From the NCBI RefSeq assembly GCF_000025605.1, contig NC_013894.1:543529-607528 (forward strand): a stretch of 64,000 bases of DNA, written 5' to 3'. The stretch comes from Thermocrinis albus DSM 14484. GTDB taxonomy: Bacteria; Aquificota; Aquificia; Aquificales; Aquificaceae. The notes beneath the pieces were generated by a model that saw only the letters and a program-made list of their open reading frames with translations, did no database searches and was not told the origin of the DNA. The translations under genes were made by a program, and so were the position numbers. Positions 1 through 12,523 of the stretch are shown piece by piece. How positions within the stretch are numbered: position 1 is the stretch's first letter; each line of letters starts with the position of its first letter.

Positions 1-2
1 AC

Positions 3-380
3 ACATTGGTGAGAAAACTCTCCACACCTCCCTACGATTGGGAGGCCGTTATCATAGGTCTTACAGGTTCGTTGGATCCCCACTTTGGAAGAAACGTGTG
101 GCACTCCTCTGGAACACTTCACATATGGAACCCTATGCAGAAAAAAACAGCCACCCAATGGGAAGCTCGTGTAGATGCCTTATTGGACAGGGCGGCCTCC
201 ACACTAGATCAAAAGGTTCGTATAAGTCTTTACCAAGAGGCCTTTCGCATAATAGCTGAAGAACAACCTATGATATTTCTAGTGGCTCCCCAAAGTATAC
301 TCAGTGTTTCCGACAGGCTCAACAACGTCTTTCCCACCGTATGGGGATTTTACAGAGAGGAAAGTATGTTTTTCAAGTGA
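3..380 (+). CDS. ABC transporter substrate-binding protein, family 5 (C-terminal part)
   Basis: Only the C-terminal ~124 residues lie in the window; the gene begins upstream. The fragment has the features of the end of a peptide/nickel-type (SBP_bac_5) solute-binding protein: an LDPHF stretch, then an amphipathic helix with WEARVDALLDRA, a YQEAFRIIAEEQPMIFL segment and a short tail. Such proteins bind oligopeptides or similar ligands in the periplasm and hand them to an inner-membrane permease. The 3' end overlaps the convergent gene by 8 bases. Ligand cannot be told from this fragment. Confidence 0.75.
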   Translation, partial: TLVRKLSTPPYDWEAVIIGLTGSLDPHFGRNVWHSSGTLHIWNPMQKKTATQWEARVDALLDRAASTLDQKVRISLYQEAFRIIAEEQPMIFLVAPQSILSVSDRLNNVFPTVWGFYREESMFFK

Positions 381-1539
381 TGATCTCTCTGAGTCTCTCC
401 TTGAGAGCCCTGTAGGCTTCTTCCCTTATTAAGGAAGCTATATCCACCGAGGATAAAACATCCTTCACCACATCTTTTACAGCCTCCTTTATCACCTCCT
501 CCGACAGTACAGATCTCAGTGTCTCCTTTATCTGATCCCTTATCATCTCTTGGTCAAGGGCTTGGTGAATATTCTCCTTCAGCAAGGAAGGAAGGGACTG
601 AAGGAGAGCCTCTCTTAAACTACCAGACATTTTCTCTTCCACATGAGAGGCCTGCGGCGTTTCTGTAGGTTCGTAGGTGGTGCCGGAGTACCCACTTAGG
701 AGTTCTTCCAAGATGCTCTCCACTGGCTTTTCCACCGGTTCTTTCTCCAGGTTGGAGATGCTCTCCACCGACTTCTCCACTGGTTCTTCCTCCAGGATTG
801 CTACAGCTCTCCTTTGACCAAGTTCCTGTATCTTTTGGACAGCTTTGCTTAGTTCTGACTCTCTGCCGAAAATGTACTTCTCACCGAGCTCCACATCAGA
901 AACATCCACACCGAAGAGCTCATCCACCAGTATAACGAAAGGTTTTCCTCTCACTTCCTCCTTTCGGGAAAGCTCTGTTAAAACTTTCTGTGCCAAAACA
1001 CCCGATAGAGCATCTATCACCAGTATATCCGCTTGTTCTGCCTGAGGTATAACCTCCCTCACAGACTTAGCTTCCAGGTACAGGAAACCTTCCCCTAAGG
1101 CATCCTTTAACTTCTTTATGAAGTCAGGATCTAGAGAAAAGATCATTATCTTGGAGGAAGGCTTCTCCATCTGTGTCACTCCTCCTGTCATCTCCTCTGG
1201 GATCTCTCCCCCCCTTAACACATCCATTATCCTTTCTTCAGCTTTATCTCTGTCCACTAAAACTTTCCTGTGAGGGAGTAAGTTTTTAGCATCTATTGGA
1301 AAAAGCTGATCCACCAGGATGACGTAAAGAGAGTCTTTGAACTTCTGTTTATACATACTGTTGATATCTTCCTCTGATATAGATCCAGCTATAGCATCGT
1401 AGATGATCACATCTGCGTACTGAATGTTGGAGTTTACAGCCTCCTCCCCGTTCTTAAATTCTGCCACATCGTACTCTTTGAGCAGGTCTTTAAGTCTCCC
1501 CACTAAGCTTTTGTCAAAAGAGATCATAAGTACTTTCAT
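373..1539 (-). CDS. Unknown protein with two tandem receiver-like domains
   Basis: The 388-residue protein holds two copies of a CheY-like alpha/beta fold, at about residues 1-110 and 129-240. Matching elements are KVLMISFD / KIMIFSLD (strand 1), VIIYDAIAG / ILVIDALSG (strand 3, with Asp48 and Asp176 where the phospho-acceptor would be) and YVILVDQLF / FVILVDELF. The paired acidic residues after strand 1 and the Ser/Thr after strand 4 of true receivers are not evident, so phosphorylation is doubtful. A linker with two EPVEK-type repeats (about 252-275) leads to a helical C-terminal region (about 305-388). It is last in the eno operon and overlaps the preceding membrane-protein gene by 4 bases. 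Function unknown. Confidence 0.7.
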   Translation of the reverse strand: MKVLMISFDKSLVGRLKDLLKEYDVAEFKNGEEAVNSNIQYADVIIYDAIAGSISEEDINSMYKQKFKDSLYVILVDQLFPIDAKNLLPHRKVLVDRDKAEERIMDVLRGGEIPEEMTGGVTQMEKPSSKIMIFSLDPDFIKKLKDALGEGFLYLEAKSVREVIPQAEQADILVIDALSGVLAQKVLTELSRKEEVRGKPFVILVDELFGVDVSDVELGEKYIFGRESELSKAVQKIQELGQRRAVAILEEEPVEKSVESISNLEKEPVEKPVESILEELLSGYSGTTYEPTETPQASHVEEKMSGSLREALLQSLPSLLKENIHQALDQEMIRDQIKETLRSVLSEEVIKEAVKDVVKDVLSSVDIASLIREEAYRALKERLREIIT

Positions 1540-2105
1540 CTTTTACCCTCCATCTTTTTAAGTATATCATCTAGCAAACTCTTAGTCTCCGTTGCCGTTT
1601 CTTCAGGGATCACAGAGTTCACGGATAGGGTTGTTCTCAGGGCCTTCAGTTTGGCAACAAGTTCTTCATTGGTGGTAGAACCACCTCTGGACATAAAGTA
1701 GGCCAGGATCATAAGGACAGCACCTGAAAAAGCTATGCCTGCGGATGCCCACTCTTCCAAAAGGGTCTGAAGGTACTCTCCCAAGGTGGTACGTCTCAGA
1801 TAAACGTAAACCTCTGTTCCGTCAGATCCTTTACTGACGGAAGTTACATAAAGGGATGCATCCAGCGGGTTCAGAAGTCCAACAGATGGCACCAGAGACT
1901 TTCCGGCAGGTGTCTTCAGTATCAGGAGGGTTTGGTAACCCTTCGTAGGGTTTTCACCCCTCTGAAGGTGAAGAATAGCCTCACTTAACTCACGAGTAGT
2001 TTGTTGAAGTTTTTGGGAAATATACACCTCAAAGGAAGCGTACAACCCTACGAACAGTAAAAGGACGCCTATCAAAAAAAGCAGAGGAGGCAGGAACTTT
2101 TTCAT
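1536..2105 (-). CDS. Hypothetical membrane protein
   Basis: A 189-residue protein with an N-terminal hydrophobic helix (about residues 5-27), a roughly 95-residue presumably periplasmic domain, a second hydrophobic helix (about 121-138) and a short charged cytoplasmic tail. No family is recognised. It overlaps pmbA upstream and the receiver-like protein downstream by 4 bases each, so all three should be translated from one message. The two-helix topology with an external domain would fit a sensor or anchor partner of the receiver-like protein, but that is inference from gene order only. Confidence 0.65.
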   Translation of the reverse strand: MKKFLPPLLFLIGVLLLFVGLYASFEVYISQKLQQTTRELSEAILHLQRGENPTKGYQTLLILKTPAGKSLVPSVGLLNPLDASLYVTSVSKGSDGTEVYVYLRRTTLGEYLQTLLEEWASAGIAFSGAVLMILAYFMSRGGSTTNEELVAKLKALRTTLSVNSVIPEETATETKSLLDDILKKMEGKR

Positions 2106-3424
2106 GAGTTACCCCCGATTGTTAAAGATCCAACCAACACCCAAGGAGACCCTACTCGACCATAGAACTTAAGGTCGCTACTTACACCTTCTATTTTTCT
2201 GAACACATCAAGGATATTACCTGCTATCACTATCCCCCTCACACTTTTGAGAGGCCTTCCACCCTTATAAATTATACCCGAAGCACCTAGGGAAAAGTCT
2301 CCCGACACAGGGTCTGCGGTATGAAGTCCCATGAGATCCAGAACCAGAAGTACCTCATCATAAGCTCCGAGAAGTTCCTCATATCCGTAAGGGCCTGCCT
2401 CCAGGTATAGGTGGCGTATGCCGCTTGTGGGCACACTTCTAAAGCCATCTCTTACCGAGTTTCCCGTAGGTTCCACCCCCATCTTCCTGGCGGTGTAGTG
2501 GCTGTGGAGAAACCCTCTGAAAACACCTTTGTCCAACAACACGTTAACCTTACTGGTTACACCTTCGGCATCCGTAGGTGCTCCACCTACAGAACCCTTC
2601 ATAGTGCCGTCATCCACCAGGTTAACCACCGAAGATGCTATCCTTTCACCCTCTTTGCCCGCCAAGGGAGTTTTTCCCTTCACGAGAGCTTCTCCCGTAA
2701 ACATGGGAGAGAAAGTTTCAAGGAGCATGGCAAAGGCCTCACTGAAGAAAACCACCGGCATTTCCTTACTCTCCATAGAGACAGCACCCAGCTGGGAGAC
2801 AGCTTTAAAAACCACATCCTGCACCATACTGTCTAGCTTTAAGAAAGCGATATTCTTTCCGGCTCTATATTCGTAGGATATGGCGCTGTCCTTTCCATCT
2901 TCTGCAAAGGCAGACATGAGACACATGTAGCGGGTGGTGGTGTAACGGTACTCTACTCCACAGGAGTTTATGCAGTGAGTTTCCACAAGATCTTCTCTAA
3001 AGCTCACTTTCCTAACACCCTTTACCCTGCTATCCAACGCAAGGGCTTTTCTCTCGAGGGAAAGAACCAGCTCTACCTTTTCCTCTAAGGGCATATGAAG
3101 GCTCTCTGTGTCTATCTCCTCCCACTCTATCTGAAGAGTACTGCAGTAAGGTTCCCCATGCTCTTCTTCTGTTATCTCACATGCTTCCTTTGCTCTAAGT
3201 GCACACTCTTTAACAGCTGAAGAGGACATGTCGGTGGTGTAGGCAAACCCCATCTTTCCCTTCCGAAAAACCCTAATCCCAACTCCCTTCTCCTCCGAAC
3301 GGGAGAGGTTCTCCAGCTGGAGGTTAGATGTTTCTATGAGGGTTTGTCCTATAGATTGGTAGAATATCTCGTAATCGTACTGACCGCCGAGCACTTCCTC
3401 CACTATACTTTTCAGATTCTCCAT
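2102..3424 (-). CDS. pmbA: TldD/PmbA-family metalloprotease-related protein (PmbA/TldE)
   Basis: 440 residues, the usual length of the PmbA/TldE branch. Family hallmarks are the segment GEALVKGKTPLAGKEGE, a LVDDGT turn, a GGAPTDAEG motif followed by VLLDKGVFRGFLHSHYTA, and GNSVRDG. TldE lacks the HExxxH metal site of its partner TldD; together they act as a cytosolic protease that trims modified peptides and antitoxins in other bacteria. No tldD is next to it. It overlaps cdsA by 13 bases and the following membrane-protein gene by 4. Confidence 0.88.
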   Translation of the reverse strand: MENLKSIVEEVLGGQYDYEIFYQSIGQTLIETSNLQLENLSRSEEKGVGIRVFRKGKMGFAYTTDMSSSAVKECALRAKEACEITEEEHGEPYCSTLQIEWEEIDTESLHMPLEEKVELVLSLERKALALDSRVKGVRKVSFREDLVETHCINSCGVEYRYTTTRYMCLMSAFAEDGKDSAISYEYRAGKNIAFLKLDSMVQDVVFKAVSQLGAVSMESKEMPVVFFSEAFAMLLETFSPMFTGEALVKGKTPLAGKEGERIASSVVNLVDDGTMKGSVGGAPTDAEGVTSKVNVLLDKGVFRGFLHSHYTARKMGVEPTGNSVRDGFRSVPTSGIRHLYLEAGPYGYEELLGAYDEVLLVLDLMGLHTADPVSGDFSLGASGIIYKGGRPLKSVRGIVIAGNILDVFRKIEGVSSDLKFYGRVGSPWVLVGSLTIGGNS

Positions 3425-4140
3425 GCTAAAATTTTAAGCCAGTAGTACCAAAGGGGAGCTGCGAAAACAAGGGAGTCAAATCTGTCAGTAAAGCCCCCGT
3501 GCTCTCCCAGCAGTTGGGAAAAATCTTTTATACCCACCTGTCTTTTTATAAAACTTTTAAAAAGATCACCGCTGACTCCGGCCAACACCAGCACAGCAGA
3601 CACATACAGAGGTACCTTTAAAAAGATGAGAGAGAACAAACAGGATAATACGGCACCACCTAAAAACCCCTCCCAGGTTTTTTTAGGTGAGAGGCGTGGA
3701 AAGAAAGGCCTTTTTCCTAACTTTTTCCCTATGTAGTAGGAGGCTACATCCAAAACGAAGACGAAGAGTAAAAGTCTCAAAAGTTCTACAGTTCCCACCA
3801 ACTTCACTTTGTACAAGTAAGAGAGGAGATAACCTGCGTACATGTTGAGAAACAGCGCTTTGTAGAACTCCTCCAAAGACCAGTTCCTGTAACCCGATAC
3901 CAAAGCCAGCAGAAAGGCTGACACTAGACCCACCTCCTGGGACATACAGGAAAGTAACGTTACAGAGGGTGGAAGTAAAGATGCTGTTCTTGTACCTGTA
4001 GCTCTGGCTACCTCATAGGATATTCTCCAACTGAGGAAGGTCAAAGGCAGAAGGAAGAGATACCATGGTAGAAGGGAAAGTAAGATACTCACCAAACCCA
4101 CAGAGAGTCCTATTCCCTCTCTGCTCCTAAACAACGGCAC
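3412..4140 (-). CDS. cdsA: Phosphatidate cytidylyltransferase
   Basis: Makes CDP-diacylglycerol from phosphatidic acid and CTP, the branch point of phospholipid synthesis, in the inner membrane. The protein is 242 residues, mostly hydrophobic helices. The C-terminal signature is clear: SPKKTWEGFLGG (about 151-162), GDLFKSFIKR (191-200) and GGFTDRFDS (215-223), which hold the metal and CTP ligands. It overlaps uppS by 14 bases; the uppS-cdsA order is widespread in bacteria and supports the call. Confidence 0.93.
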   Translation of the reverse strand: MPLFRSREGIGLSVGLVSILLSLLPWYLFLLPLTFLSWRISYEVARATGTRTASLLPPSVTLLSCMSQEVGLVSAFLLALVSGYRNWSLEEFYKALFLNMYAGYLLSYLYKVKLVGTVELLRLLLFVFVLDVASYYIGKKLGKRPFFPRLSPKKTWEGFLGGAVLSCLFSLIFLKVPLYVSAVLVLAGVSGDLFKSFIKRQVGIKDFSQLLGEHGGFTDRFDSLVFAAPLWYYWLKILAWRI

Positions 4141-4819
4141 CGAACCTCCTCTCCCTGTTGGCGTAATCCTCTAAGGCCTTTACAAACTCTTCTCTTCCAA
4201 AGTCTGGCCAGTAAACCTCCGTGAAGTAAAGTTCTGTATAAGCTAAGTTCCACAGCATAAAGTTGGATATTCTCTTCTCACCGCCGGTCCTTATGAGAAG
4301 ATCAGGATCAGGCAGATCTCTCAGATCCAAAGCTTGGCGAAAAGTGGACTCATCCACCTCCTGCACTCTCTGATGTAGTAGGTGGTTTACAGCTCTCACT
4401 ATATCATCTCTTCCTCCGTAATCTACCGCCAAGATGACGGTTATTCTATGCCCACACGCAGTTTCCTTCTCCGTTCTGTGCATTTCTTCCACCAAACTCA
4501 TGGGTATTCTGTCTCTCCTGCCTATGAATATGACCCTTACACTTTTTTCCTTCAGTTCCTGTCTCTTTTCCTTTAGATACCTTTCGAAAAGATCAAAGAG
4601 GGCAGCCACCTCCTCAGCCGGCCTTTTCCAGTTTTCCGTAGAGAAGGTAAAAAGGGACAAGTACCTTATTCCTAGATCTGCACAAAAGTCCACTATCTCC
4701 TCTGCCCTTTTGACTCCCTCATAGTGTCCGGCGATTCTGGGAAGATTCCTCTCCTTTGCCCATCTTCCGTTCCCGTCCATTATTATGGCTACGTGCTCAG
4801 GAAGTTTTTTTATGTTCAT
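4127..4819 (-). CDS. uppS: Isoprenyl transferase (undecaprenyl diphosphate synthase)
   Basis: A cis-prenyltransferase of 230 residues that extends farnesyl diphosphate with isopentenyl diphosphate to give the C55 carrier lipid for peptidoglycan and LPS sugars. The N-terminal MDGNGRWAK motif (Met14 on, catalytic Asp15), the FSTENWKRP segment, and the C-terminal RTGGEKRISNFMLW and ELYFTEVYWPDF motifs are all present. The start ATG overlaps the stop of the preceding cpoB-like gene by 4 bases, indicating translational coupling. Confidence 0.95.
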   Translation of the reverse strand: MNIKKLPEHVAIIMDGNGRWAKERNLPRIAGHYEGVKRAEEIVDFCADLGIRYLSLFTFSTENWKRPAEEVAALFDLFERYLKEKRQELKEKSVRVIFIGRRDRIPMSLVEEMHRTEKETACGHRITVILAVDYGGRDDIVRAVNHLLHQRVQEVDESTFRQALDLRDLPDPDLLIRTGGEKRISNFMLWNLAYTELYFTEVYWPDFGREEFVKALEDYANRERRFGAVV

Positions 4820-5493
4820 CTGCCTAATTTAGCCTTCGCTATGTTAGCTTCCTCAGAAAGAGGAAACTCTTTCAGTATGGCCTCGTAGTATTCTTTAGCC
4901 TTCTGCTGATCGTTCCTCTGTTCATACAGTTTGGCTAACTGAAGGTACACGGCAGGTAGCTTGTTACAGTCCACCATCTCCCCCCTCTTACACCTTTCTA
5001 CCAACGTCAACCACACAGCTTGAGCTTTTTGCCAATCACCGAGATCTCTGTAAACTACACCGAGCCAAAGGTAGGCGTTGTCGGTTAGGGGTGTTTTAGG
5101 GTTCTTCTTTATGAAATCTATGAACTTCTCCTTGGCTTGGTGTAGCTGGCGCAGGTGGTACAAACGCATAGCCTCCTCGTAGTCTTTCTCGTACCCCTGC
5201 GTTTGCCCCTGAGAAGCGGGTGGTGGTTGATCCACCTTGGGTGTTTCCATAACTGTTCTGTTAGCCCTGAGTCTTTCCAGCTCCAGCCTTAGGGACGTTA
5301 TGTTTTGAGATATAAGGTCTATCCTTTCCTCCGTCCTCACCTGCTGTTCTTCCAGCTTCTTCTGTCGCTCTTCCAACTGTGTGAGTCTGGAAGATATACC
5401 GGCCAACCTGGCATCCAGCTCCTGTTGCGTGACGGTACCACACGAACTTACCACTAAGAGAATGAGAAAGGCCCACACCCTCATGCTACCCAT
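4816..5493 (-). CDS. YbgF/CpoB-like TPR lipoprotein
   Basis: 225 residues. An N-terminal signal ends in a lipobox (VVSSC, Cys18), so it is probably a lipoprotein. A coiled coil (about 25-80) is followed by a Pro/Gln-rich linker and three tetratricopeptide-like repeats (about 105-225; motifs YEEAMRLYHL, DNAYLWLGVVYRDLG, QKAKEYYEAILKEFPLSEEA). This is the architecture of YbgF/CpoB, which in E. coli coordinates peptidoglycan synthesis with outer-membrane constriction via TolA. No tol-pal genes are adjacent. A GGAGAGG box lies 7 bases before the chosen ATG. Confidence 0.8.
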   Translation of the reverse strand: MGSMRVWAFLILLVVSSCGTVTQQELDARLAGISSRLTQLEERQKKLEEQQVRTEERIDLISQNITSLRLELERLRANRTVMETPKVDQPPPASQGQTQGYEKDYEEAMRLYHLRQLHQAKEKFIDFIKKNPKTPLTDNAYLWLGVVYRDLGDWQKAQAVWLTLVERCKRGEMVDCNKLPAVYLQLAKLYEQRNDQQKAKEYYEAILKEFPLSEEANIAKAKLGR

Positions 5494-5497
5494 TATA

Positions 5498-7904
<2,407 letters not shown>

Positions 7905-7908
<4 letters not shown>

Positions 7909-8885
7909 CTCTTCCTCTCCCTGAAAAGTTCAGGTAGTTTTGTAATGTAAGCGTACAAACGCTTCCACTTACTCCACTCTATAGCGGGCAGCGCAGCACC
8001 GTACACCTTGCCATCCTCTAAGGAAGAACTCACACCCGACTGAGCCGTAACCGTTACGTTGTTTCCTATACGCACGTGATCAGCAACACCTACCTGTCCG
8101 GCCAGTATCACCCTCTTACCTGTTACCACGCTCCCTGATATACCCACCTGAGCCACTATCACGTTCTCTTCCCCTATGCTACAGTTATGCCCTATCATCA
8201 CAAGGTTGTCTATTTTTGTGGATCTGCCTATACGAGTCTCGTCCAGAAGAGCTCTGTCTACTGTGGTGTTAGCTCCTATCTCCACATCGTCCTCTATAAC
8301 CACACTCCCGATGTGATGGAGCTTGGTTATACCCTCTTTTCCTATATGGTAACCGAAACCGTCGGCTCCTATGACAGCACCCGAATGGATCCTCACCCTC
8401 TTACCTATCACCGTTTTGGGATATATATGGACACCGCTGAAGATGACGCTCTCCTCTCCTATGTAACACCCCTCTCCTATGTAGGAGAAGGGGTATACCT
8501 TTACACCCCTCTCCAAAACACTACCTCTGCCTATGTACACGAAAGGACCTACGTAAACATCTTCCCCTAAAGAAACACCTTCTTCCACCACCGCCTGAGG
8601 AGAGACCCCCACCGGGTGTTTCTCTGGGTAAAAGTGTTGCAAAAAGCGCGCTAGTGCCAGTTTTGTGTCTTCCACCAACACATAATCTGTAGCATACGGG
8701 GGTTCTTCCGATAACACTAAGAGTACTTCCTTCAAGCCCTTTACCTTTTCGGCCTCTTTACTGCTATGACAGAAGATAACAGTTCTCTCCCTGGGCTTAT
8801 CTACAGAAGAAACCCCCAAAAGCTCCTTCAACGGGTTTCCTACCAGTTTCCCACCAGTCACTCTTGCTACATCACTTGCCAACAT
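7905..8885 (-). CDS. lpxD: UDP-3-O-acylglucosamine N-acyltransferase
   Basis: Third step of lipid A synthesis, adding an N-linked hydroxyacyl chain. 326 residues: an N-terminal uridine-binding domain (1-95), then many hexapeptide repeats of the left-handed beta helix (about 100-290; e.g. [31 protein letters not shown]), and a short helical tail. His233 in MIGHNCSIG is at the expected catalytic position. It overlaps ompH by 14 bases, the usual ompH/skp-lpxD neighbourhood, and shows that the organism makes LPS. Confidence 0.95.
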
Positions 8886-9357
8886 CCAGTTTCCGTATGA
8901 CCTCTTCGGTTACATCCATATCAGGAGATCTGTACACAAAAGCTCCACAGTCAAAAACCCCTGCATAACCGTTCTTTTTGGCCATATCCTCAGCAATAAG
9001 CCTCACTTTACTAAGAATGTCCCCCTCTAACTTTTCCTTCAGCTCCGTTATCTCCTTCTGAGCTTTCTGCTGAATTTCTATACCCTTGGCCTGCGTCTGT
9101 TGGTACTCCTTTATCTTCTGTTCCCTCGCCTGCTGACTTATAGCCCGGCTCTCTATCTGCTTTTTAAGCTCCTCCAGTTTCTTCTCTATCTCATCGAGTT
9201 GTCGTTGGTAATCTTGCACTTTGGCCCTTAGCTCCTGCTCTGCCTGTTTTACTGTCTTGGACTCCTGAAGTATCCTGTTGGCATCCACGCACGCAAACTT
9301 TTGCTGTGCGTAAACGGCACCACTTAGAACCACCAGACCTGCTAATATCTTCTTCAT
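8872..9357 (-). CDS. OmpH/Skp-family periplasmic chaperone
   Basis: 161 residues from the ATG at 9357, which follows an AAGGAGG box by 5 bases (a GTG two codons earlier is less likely). A signal peptide ends near VYAQQ. The mature protein has an [14 protein letters not shown] start, a long Lys/Glu/Gln-rich helical hairpin (about 35-115) and a short beta-like tail. Skp is a trimeric 'jellyfish' that carries unfolded outer-membrane proteins across the periplasm. Its place before lpxD supports the call. Confidence 0.88.
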   Translation of the reverse strand: MKKILAGLVVLSGAVYAQQKFACVDANRILQESKTVKQAEQELRAKVQDYQRQLDEIEKKLEELKKQIESRAISQQAREQKIKEYQQTQAKGIEIQQKAQKEITELKEKLEGDILSKVRLIAEDMAKKNGYAGVFDCGAFVYRSPDMDVTEEVIRKLDVGK

Positions 9358-9369
9358 GCTCACCTCCTT

Positions 9370-10617
9370 TTATACAGCCTCTTCCATTATATAGGTGGGT
9401 TTTACCCTCTCTCTAACGGTTCTTCCATCTACCACCACCTTCTTAACACCCTTCAAAGAAGGCACCTCAAACATGACGTCCGTCATAATCTCCTCCATGA
9501 TAGCTCTGAGACCCCTCGCACCGGTCTTCCTCCTTATGGCCTCCGCCGCTATCTCTCTTAGAGCCTCTTCGGTGAAGACAAGTTCCACTCCTTCCATGGC
9601 GAGTAGTTTTTGATACTGCTTTACCAAAGCGTTTTTGGGCTCCACCAAAATCCTCACAAGGTCTTCCTCTGTAAGCTCGTCCAGAACCGCTATCACCGGC
9701 AGTCTTCCTATAAACTCAGGGATCATACCGAAGTGTATCAGGTCGTCGGGTTCCACCAAGTGTAGCACGTTGCCTTCGTAATGGGCTTTCTTTATGGAAG
9801 CCTCAAAACCTACCGTAGACTTACCCAAACGCCTTTTTATTATGTCCTCCAAGCCTACAAAGGCTCCCCCACATATGAAGAGGATGTCGGTGGTGTCCAC
9901 CTGTATGAACTCCTGGTGGGGATGTTTCCTTCCTCCCTGGGGAGGTACGTTGGCCACTGTCCCCTCCAGTATTTTCAGAAGAGCCTGTTGAACACCCTCT
10001 CCCGAAACATCCCTCGTTATAGAGGGATTTATACCTGACTTTCTGGCGATCTTATCTATCTCATCTATGTAAACGATACCTTTCTGTGCCGCCTTTACGT
10101 CATATCCACAGTTCTGAAGGAGCCTTGTAAGAACGTTCTCCACGTCCTCACCCACGTACCCTGCCTCTGTCAGGCTTGTGGCATCCGCTATAGCGAAAGG
10201 CACATCCAATATCTTGGCCAGCGTTCTTGCCAGGAGAGTCTTGCCGGATCCCGTAGGCCCTATGAGGAGTATGTTGCTTTTCTCCACCTCCACATCGTTA
10301 AGGTCAAGTCCCATCTCCTTGGCCCTTATCCTCTTGTAGTGGTTGTAAACGGCCACCGAAAGAATCTTCTTGGCCTTCTCTTGACCAATCACATACTGGT
10401 CCAGGATCTCTTTTATCTTCTCCGGTGTTGGCAGATCTTCCAGCTTGAACTCTGTGTTACTTCTTTTGTGTTCTCTTACTATAGCGTAACACTTCTCAGC
10501 ACACTCGTCACATATGTAGGTATTGTCGGCTCCGGCTATGAGAATGGCGGCCTTTTCCTGAGGTTTACCACAGAAGGAACACCTTGCAGAGAATAATCTC
10601 CTGTTCATCTTAGTCAA
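9370..10617 (-). CDS. clpX: ATP-dependent Clp protease ATP-binding subunit ClpX
   Basis: AAA+ unfoldase that feeds substrates into ClpP. 415 residues: N-terminal four-Cys zinc domain (CSFCGK ... CDECAEKC, about 14-43), Walker A GPTGSGKT, Walker [12 protein letters not shown], the pore/RKH region and the conserved EFIGRLPV sensor segment. The IGF-type ClpP loop region reads STVGFEAS. The start is uncertain: a TTG at 10617 has an AGAGG box 7 bases upstream; an ATG three codons later is the alternative. It lies 11 bases after clpP. Confidence 0.97.
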   Translation of the reverse strand: MTKMNRRLFSARCSFCGKPQEKAAILIAGADNTYICDECAEKCYAIVREHKRSNTEFKLEDLPTPEKIKEILDQYVIGQEKAKKILSVAVYNHYKRIRAKEMGLDLNDVEVEKSNILLIGPTGSGKTLLARTLAKILDVPFAIADATSLTEAGYVGEDVENVLTRLLQNCGYDVKAAQKGIVYIDEIDKIARKSGINPSITRDVSGEGVQQALLKILEGTVANVPPQGGRKHPHQEFIQVDTTDILFICGGAFVGLEDIIKRRLGKSTVGFEASIKKAHYEGNVLHLVEPDDLIHFGMIPEFIGRLPVIAVLDELTEEDLVRILVEPKNALVKQYQKLLAMEGVELVFTEEALREIAAEAIRRKTGARGLRAIMEEIMTDVMFEVPSLKGVKKVVVDGRTVRERVKPTYIMEEAV

Positions 10618-10628
10618 ATATAAACCTC

Positions 10629-11228
10629 TTACTCGCGTTTTTCAATAACTTTGTCCACTATACCGTACTCCATAGCCTCGTAAGCAGACATAAAGTAATC
10701 TCGCTCCACATCCTGTTCCACTTTAGACAGAGGTTGTCCCGTGTGTTTCGCTATTATCTCGTTTAGCATATGTTTTATCCTCTTTATCTCCTCTGCGTGG
10801 ATGATGATGTCCGTCGCTTGTCCCGATATGCCTCCCATAGGTTGGTGTATCATGATGCGAGAGTGAGGCAGGGAATACCTTTTGCCTTTGGCCCCTGCTG
10901 CCAGAAGGACCGCTGCCATGGAGGCAGCCTGACCTATACATATGGTCACCACATCAGGTTTTATATACTGCATGGTATCGTATATGGCCATACCGGCGGT
11001 AACGGACCCTCCGGGAGAGTTGATGTACATGTATATATCCTTTTCAGGGTCCTGAGCTTCCAAGAAAAGAAGCTGGGCCACTATTAGGTTGGCTACATGG
11101 TCATCTATGGGATAACCTAACAAAACTATCCTATCCTGTAGCAGGCGAGAGTAAATGTCGTAAGCACGCTCGCCTCTCGGTGTCTGTTCTATAACTATCG
11201 GTACAAGTTGGTTAAGAATTTCCTTCAT
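10629..11228 (-). CDS. clpP: ATP-dependent Clp protease proteolytic subunit ClpP
   Basis: Serine peptidase that forms the double-heptamer chamber used by ClpX. 199 residues with the catalytic triad visible: Ser103 in GQAASMA, His128 in RIMIHQP and Asp173 in EQDVERD. The N-terminal axial-loop region ([21 protein letters not shown]) is complete and no long propeptide is present. The start overlaps the end of tig by 17 bases; tig-clpP-clpX is a very common bacterial order. Confidence 0.98.
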   Translation of the reverse strand: MKEILNQLVPIVIEQTPRGERAYDIYSRLLQDRIVLLGYPIDDHVANLIVAQLLFLEAQDPEKDIYMYINSPGGSVTAGMAIYDTMQYIKPDVVTICIGQAASMAAVLLAAGAKGKRYSLPHSRIMIHQPMGGISGQATDIIIHAEEIKRIKHMLNEIIAKHTGQPLSKVEQDVERDYFMSAYEAMEYGIVDKVIEKRE

Positions 11229-12507
11229 CTTCCTTTTCCTCCACTTCCTTTATCACCACTTTTGACATTATATCCTCCAGAGCCTTGTTTCTGATGACAT
11301 CCCTGCGCAAAACTTCCTCAAGACCTCTCTCTTGTAAGAACTTCCTCATCTCATCGGGACTTACACCGGATCTCTTGGCCTGCTCATCTATCTCCTTTTT
11401 CAGTTCCTCCTCTGTCACTTCTATCTGCTTCTCCTGAGCGTATCTGTCCAGTATGTACCTAAGTTTTACGTTGGCAGATGCCTGAGGAAGAAGTTCTTCC
11501 GCCATCTTCCTCACATCCACATAACGGGTATCTATGCCCATAGCCTCCAGCTGACCGAGCCTCTGTCTCAGGAGGTAGGAGACCTCCCTCATGACCTCCG
11601 TCTGAGGAAGATCAAACTGGTGCATCTGGAGAAGTTTTGAAGCTACCGCCTTCATCACCATCTCTCTACGGAGGTCCTCCAGCCGCGCCTTTATTTCTTC
11701 TTCCAACTTCTTGAGGGCCTCCTGCCATGTGTCTCCCAGTTTCAGTTCTCTAGCGAAATCGTCGTTAGGTTCAGGCAGTACCTTTTCCTTTACGCCTTTT
11801 ATCCTTATAGTCATGTCTGCCTTACCCACCATCTTACCTGAGGGATCGTAAACATCTACATCTTCCACACGTACCTCATCACCTTCTTTCTTACCCAGTA
11901 GTGATTTTTCTACTTCCTCCCGGAAGATCTTTTGTCCCAGTACGCCCGATGTCTCTCCCTTCACCTTCTCACCTGTTTCCTTATCGGTTATCTCATACTC
12001 TATCACCACCAGATCACCTTCCCGTGCCTCTCTCTCCACAGGTTCCCACACAGCGTGCTCTTCCCTCAATCTCTCTATCTGTTCTTGGAGCATCTTCTCT
12101 GAGTACTCTACCTTTGGTATCTCTATCTCCATACCTTCTATCTGTGCCAGTTCAAACTGAGGAGGCACCTCAAAGGAGACTCTGTAGGTAAGTCTTCCGG
12201 TAAGTTCTTCTAACTTCACCTCTTCCAGGTATATATCTGCCACAGGTTTCAGCTTGCTTTCCTCTATGGCAGCAGAAAGGGTAGCGTCTGCTACCTTCTT
12301 GCCTACTTCCTCCTCTATGTAATCTCTGTACCTGGCCCTTATGAGCCACAGAGGTGCTTGCCCCTTTCGGAAACCTTCTATCTGAGCGTTTTCCCGAAGA
12401 TGTTGGTATACCTCTTCCAAAGCCCTTTTCACTACATCTCCCTCTACCTCTACGCTGAGCGCTTTAAAGAGTCCTTCCCGTTCTTCCACACTGACCTTTA
12501 TCTGCAT
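11212..12507 (-). CDS. tig: Trigger factor (ribosome-bound folding chaperone)
   Basis: 431 residues from the ATG at 12507, 5 bases after an AGGAGG box. The ribosome-docking loop signature [12 protein letters not shown] (around residues 44-55) replaces the usual GFRxGKxP. A central PPIase-like domain (about 160-245, GDLVVIEYE ... KKEGDEV) and a long helical C-terminal chaperone domain follow. It guards nascent chains at the ribosomal exit. The gene starts 16 bases after the 3' end of tRNA-Leu and is probably on the same transcript. Confidence 0.96.
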   Translation of the reverse strand: MQIKVSVEEREGLFKALSVEVEGDVVKRALEEVYQHLRENAQIEGFRKGQAPLWLIRARYRDYIEEEVGKKVADATLSAAIEESKLKPVADIYLEEVKLEELTGRLTYRVSFEVPPQFELAQIEGMEIEIPKVEYSEKMLQEQIERLREEHAVWEPVEREAREGDLVVIEYEITDKETGEKVKGETSGVLGQKIFREEVEKSLLGKKEGDEVRVEDVDVYDPSGKMVGKADMTIRIKGVKEKVLPEPNDDFARELKLGDTWQEALKKLEEEIKARLEDLRREMVMKAVASKLLQMHQFDLPQTEVMREVSYLLRQRLGQLEAMGIDTRYVDVRKMAEELLPQASANVKLRYILDRYAQEKQIEVTEEELKKEIDEQAKRSGVSPDEMRKFLQERGLEEVLRRDVIRNKALEDIMSKVVIKEVEEKEDEGNS

Positions 12508-12523
12508 TCTCACCTCCTACTTT

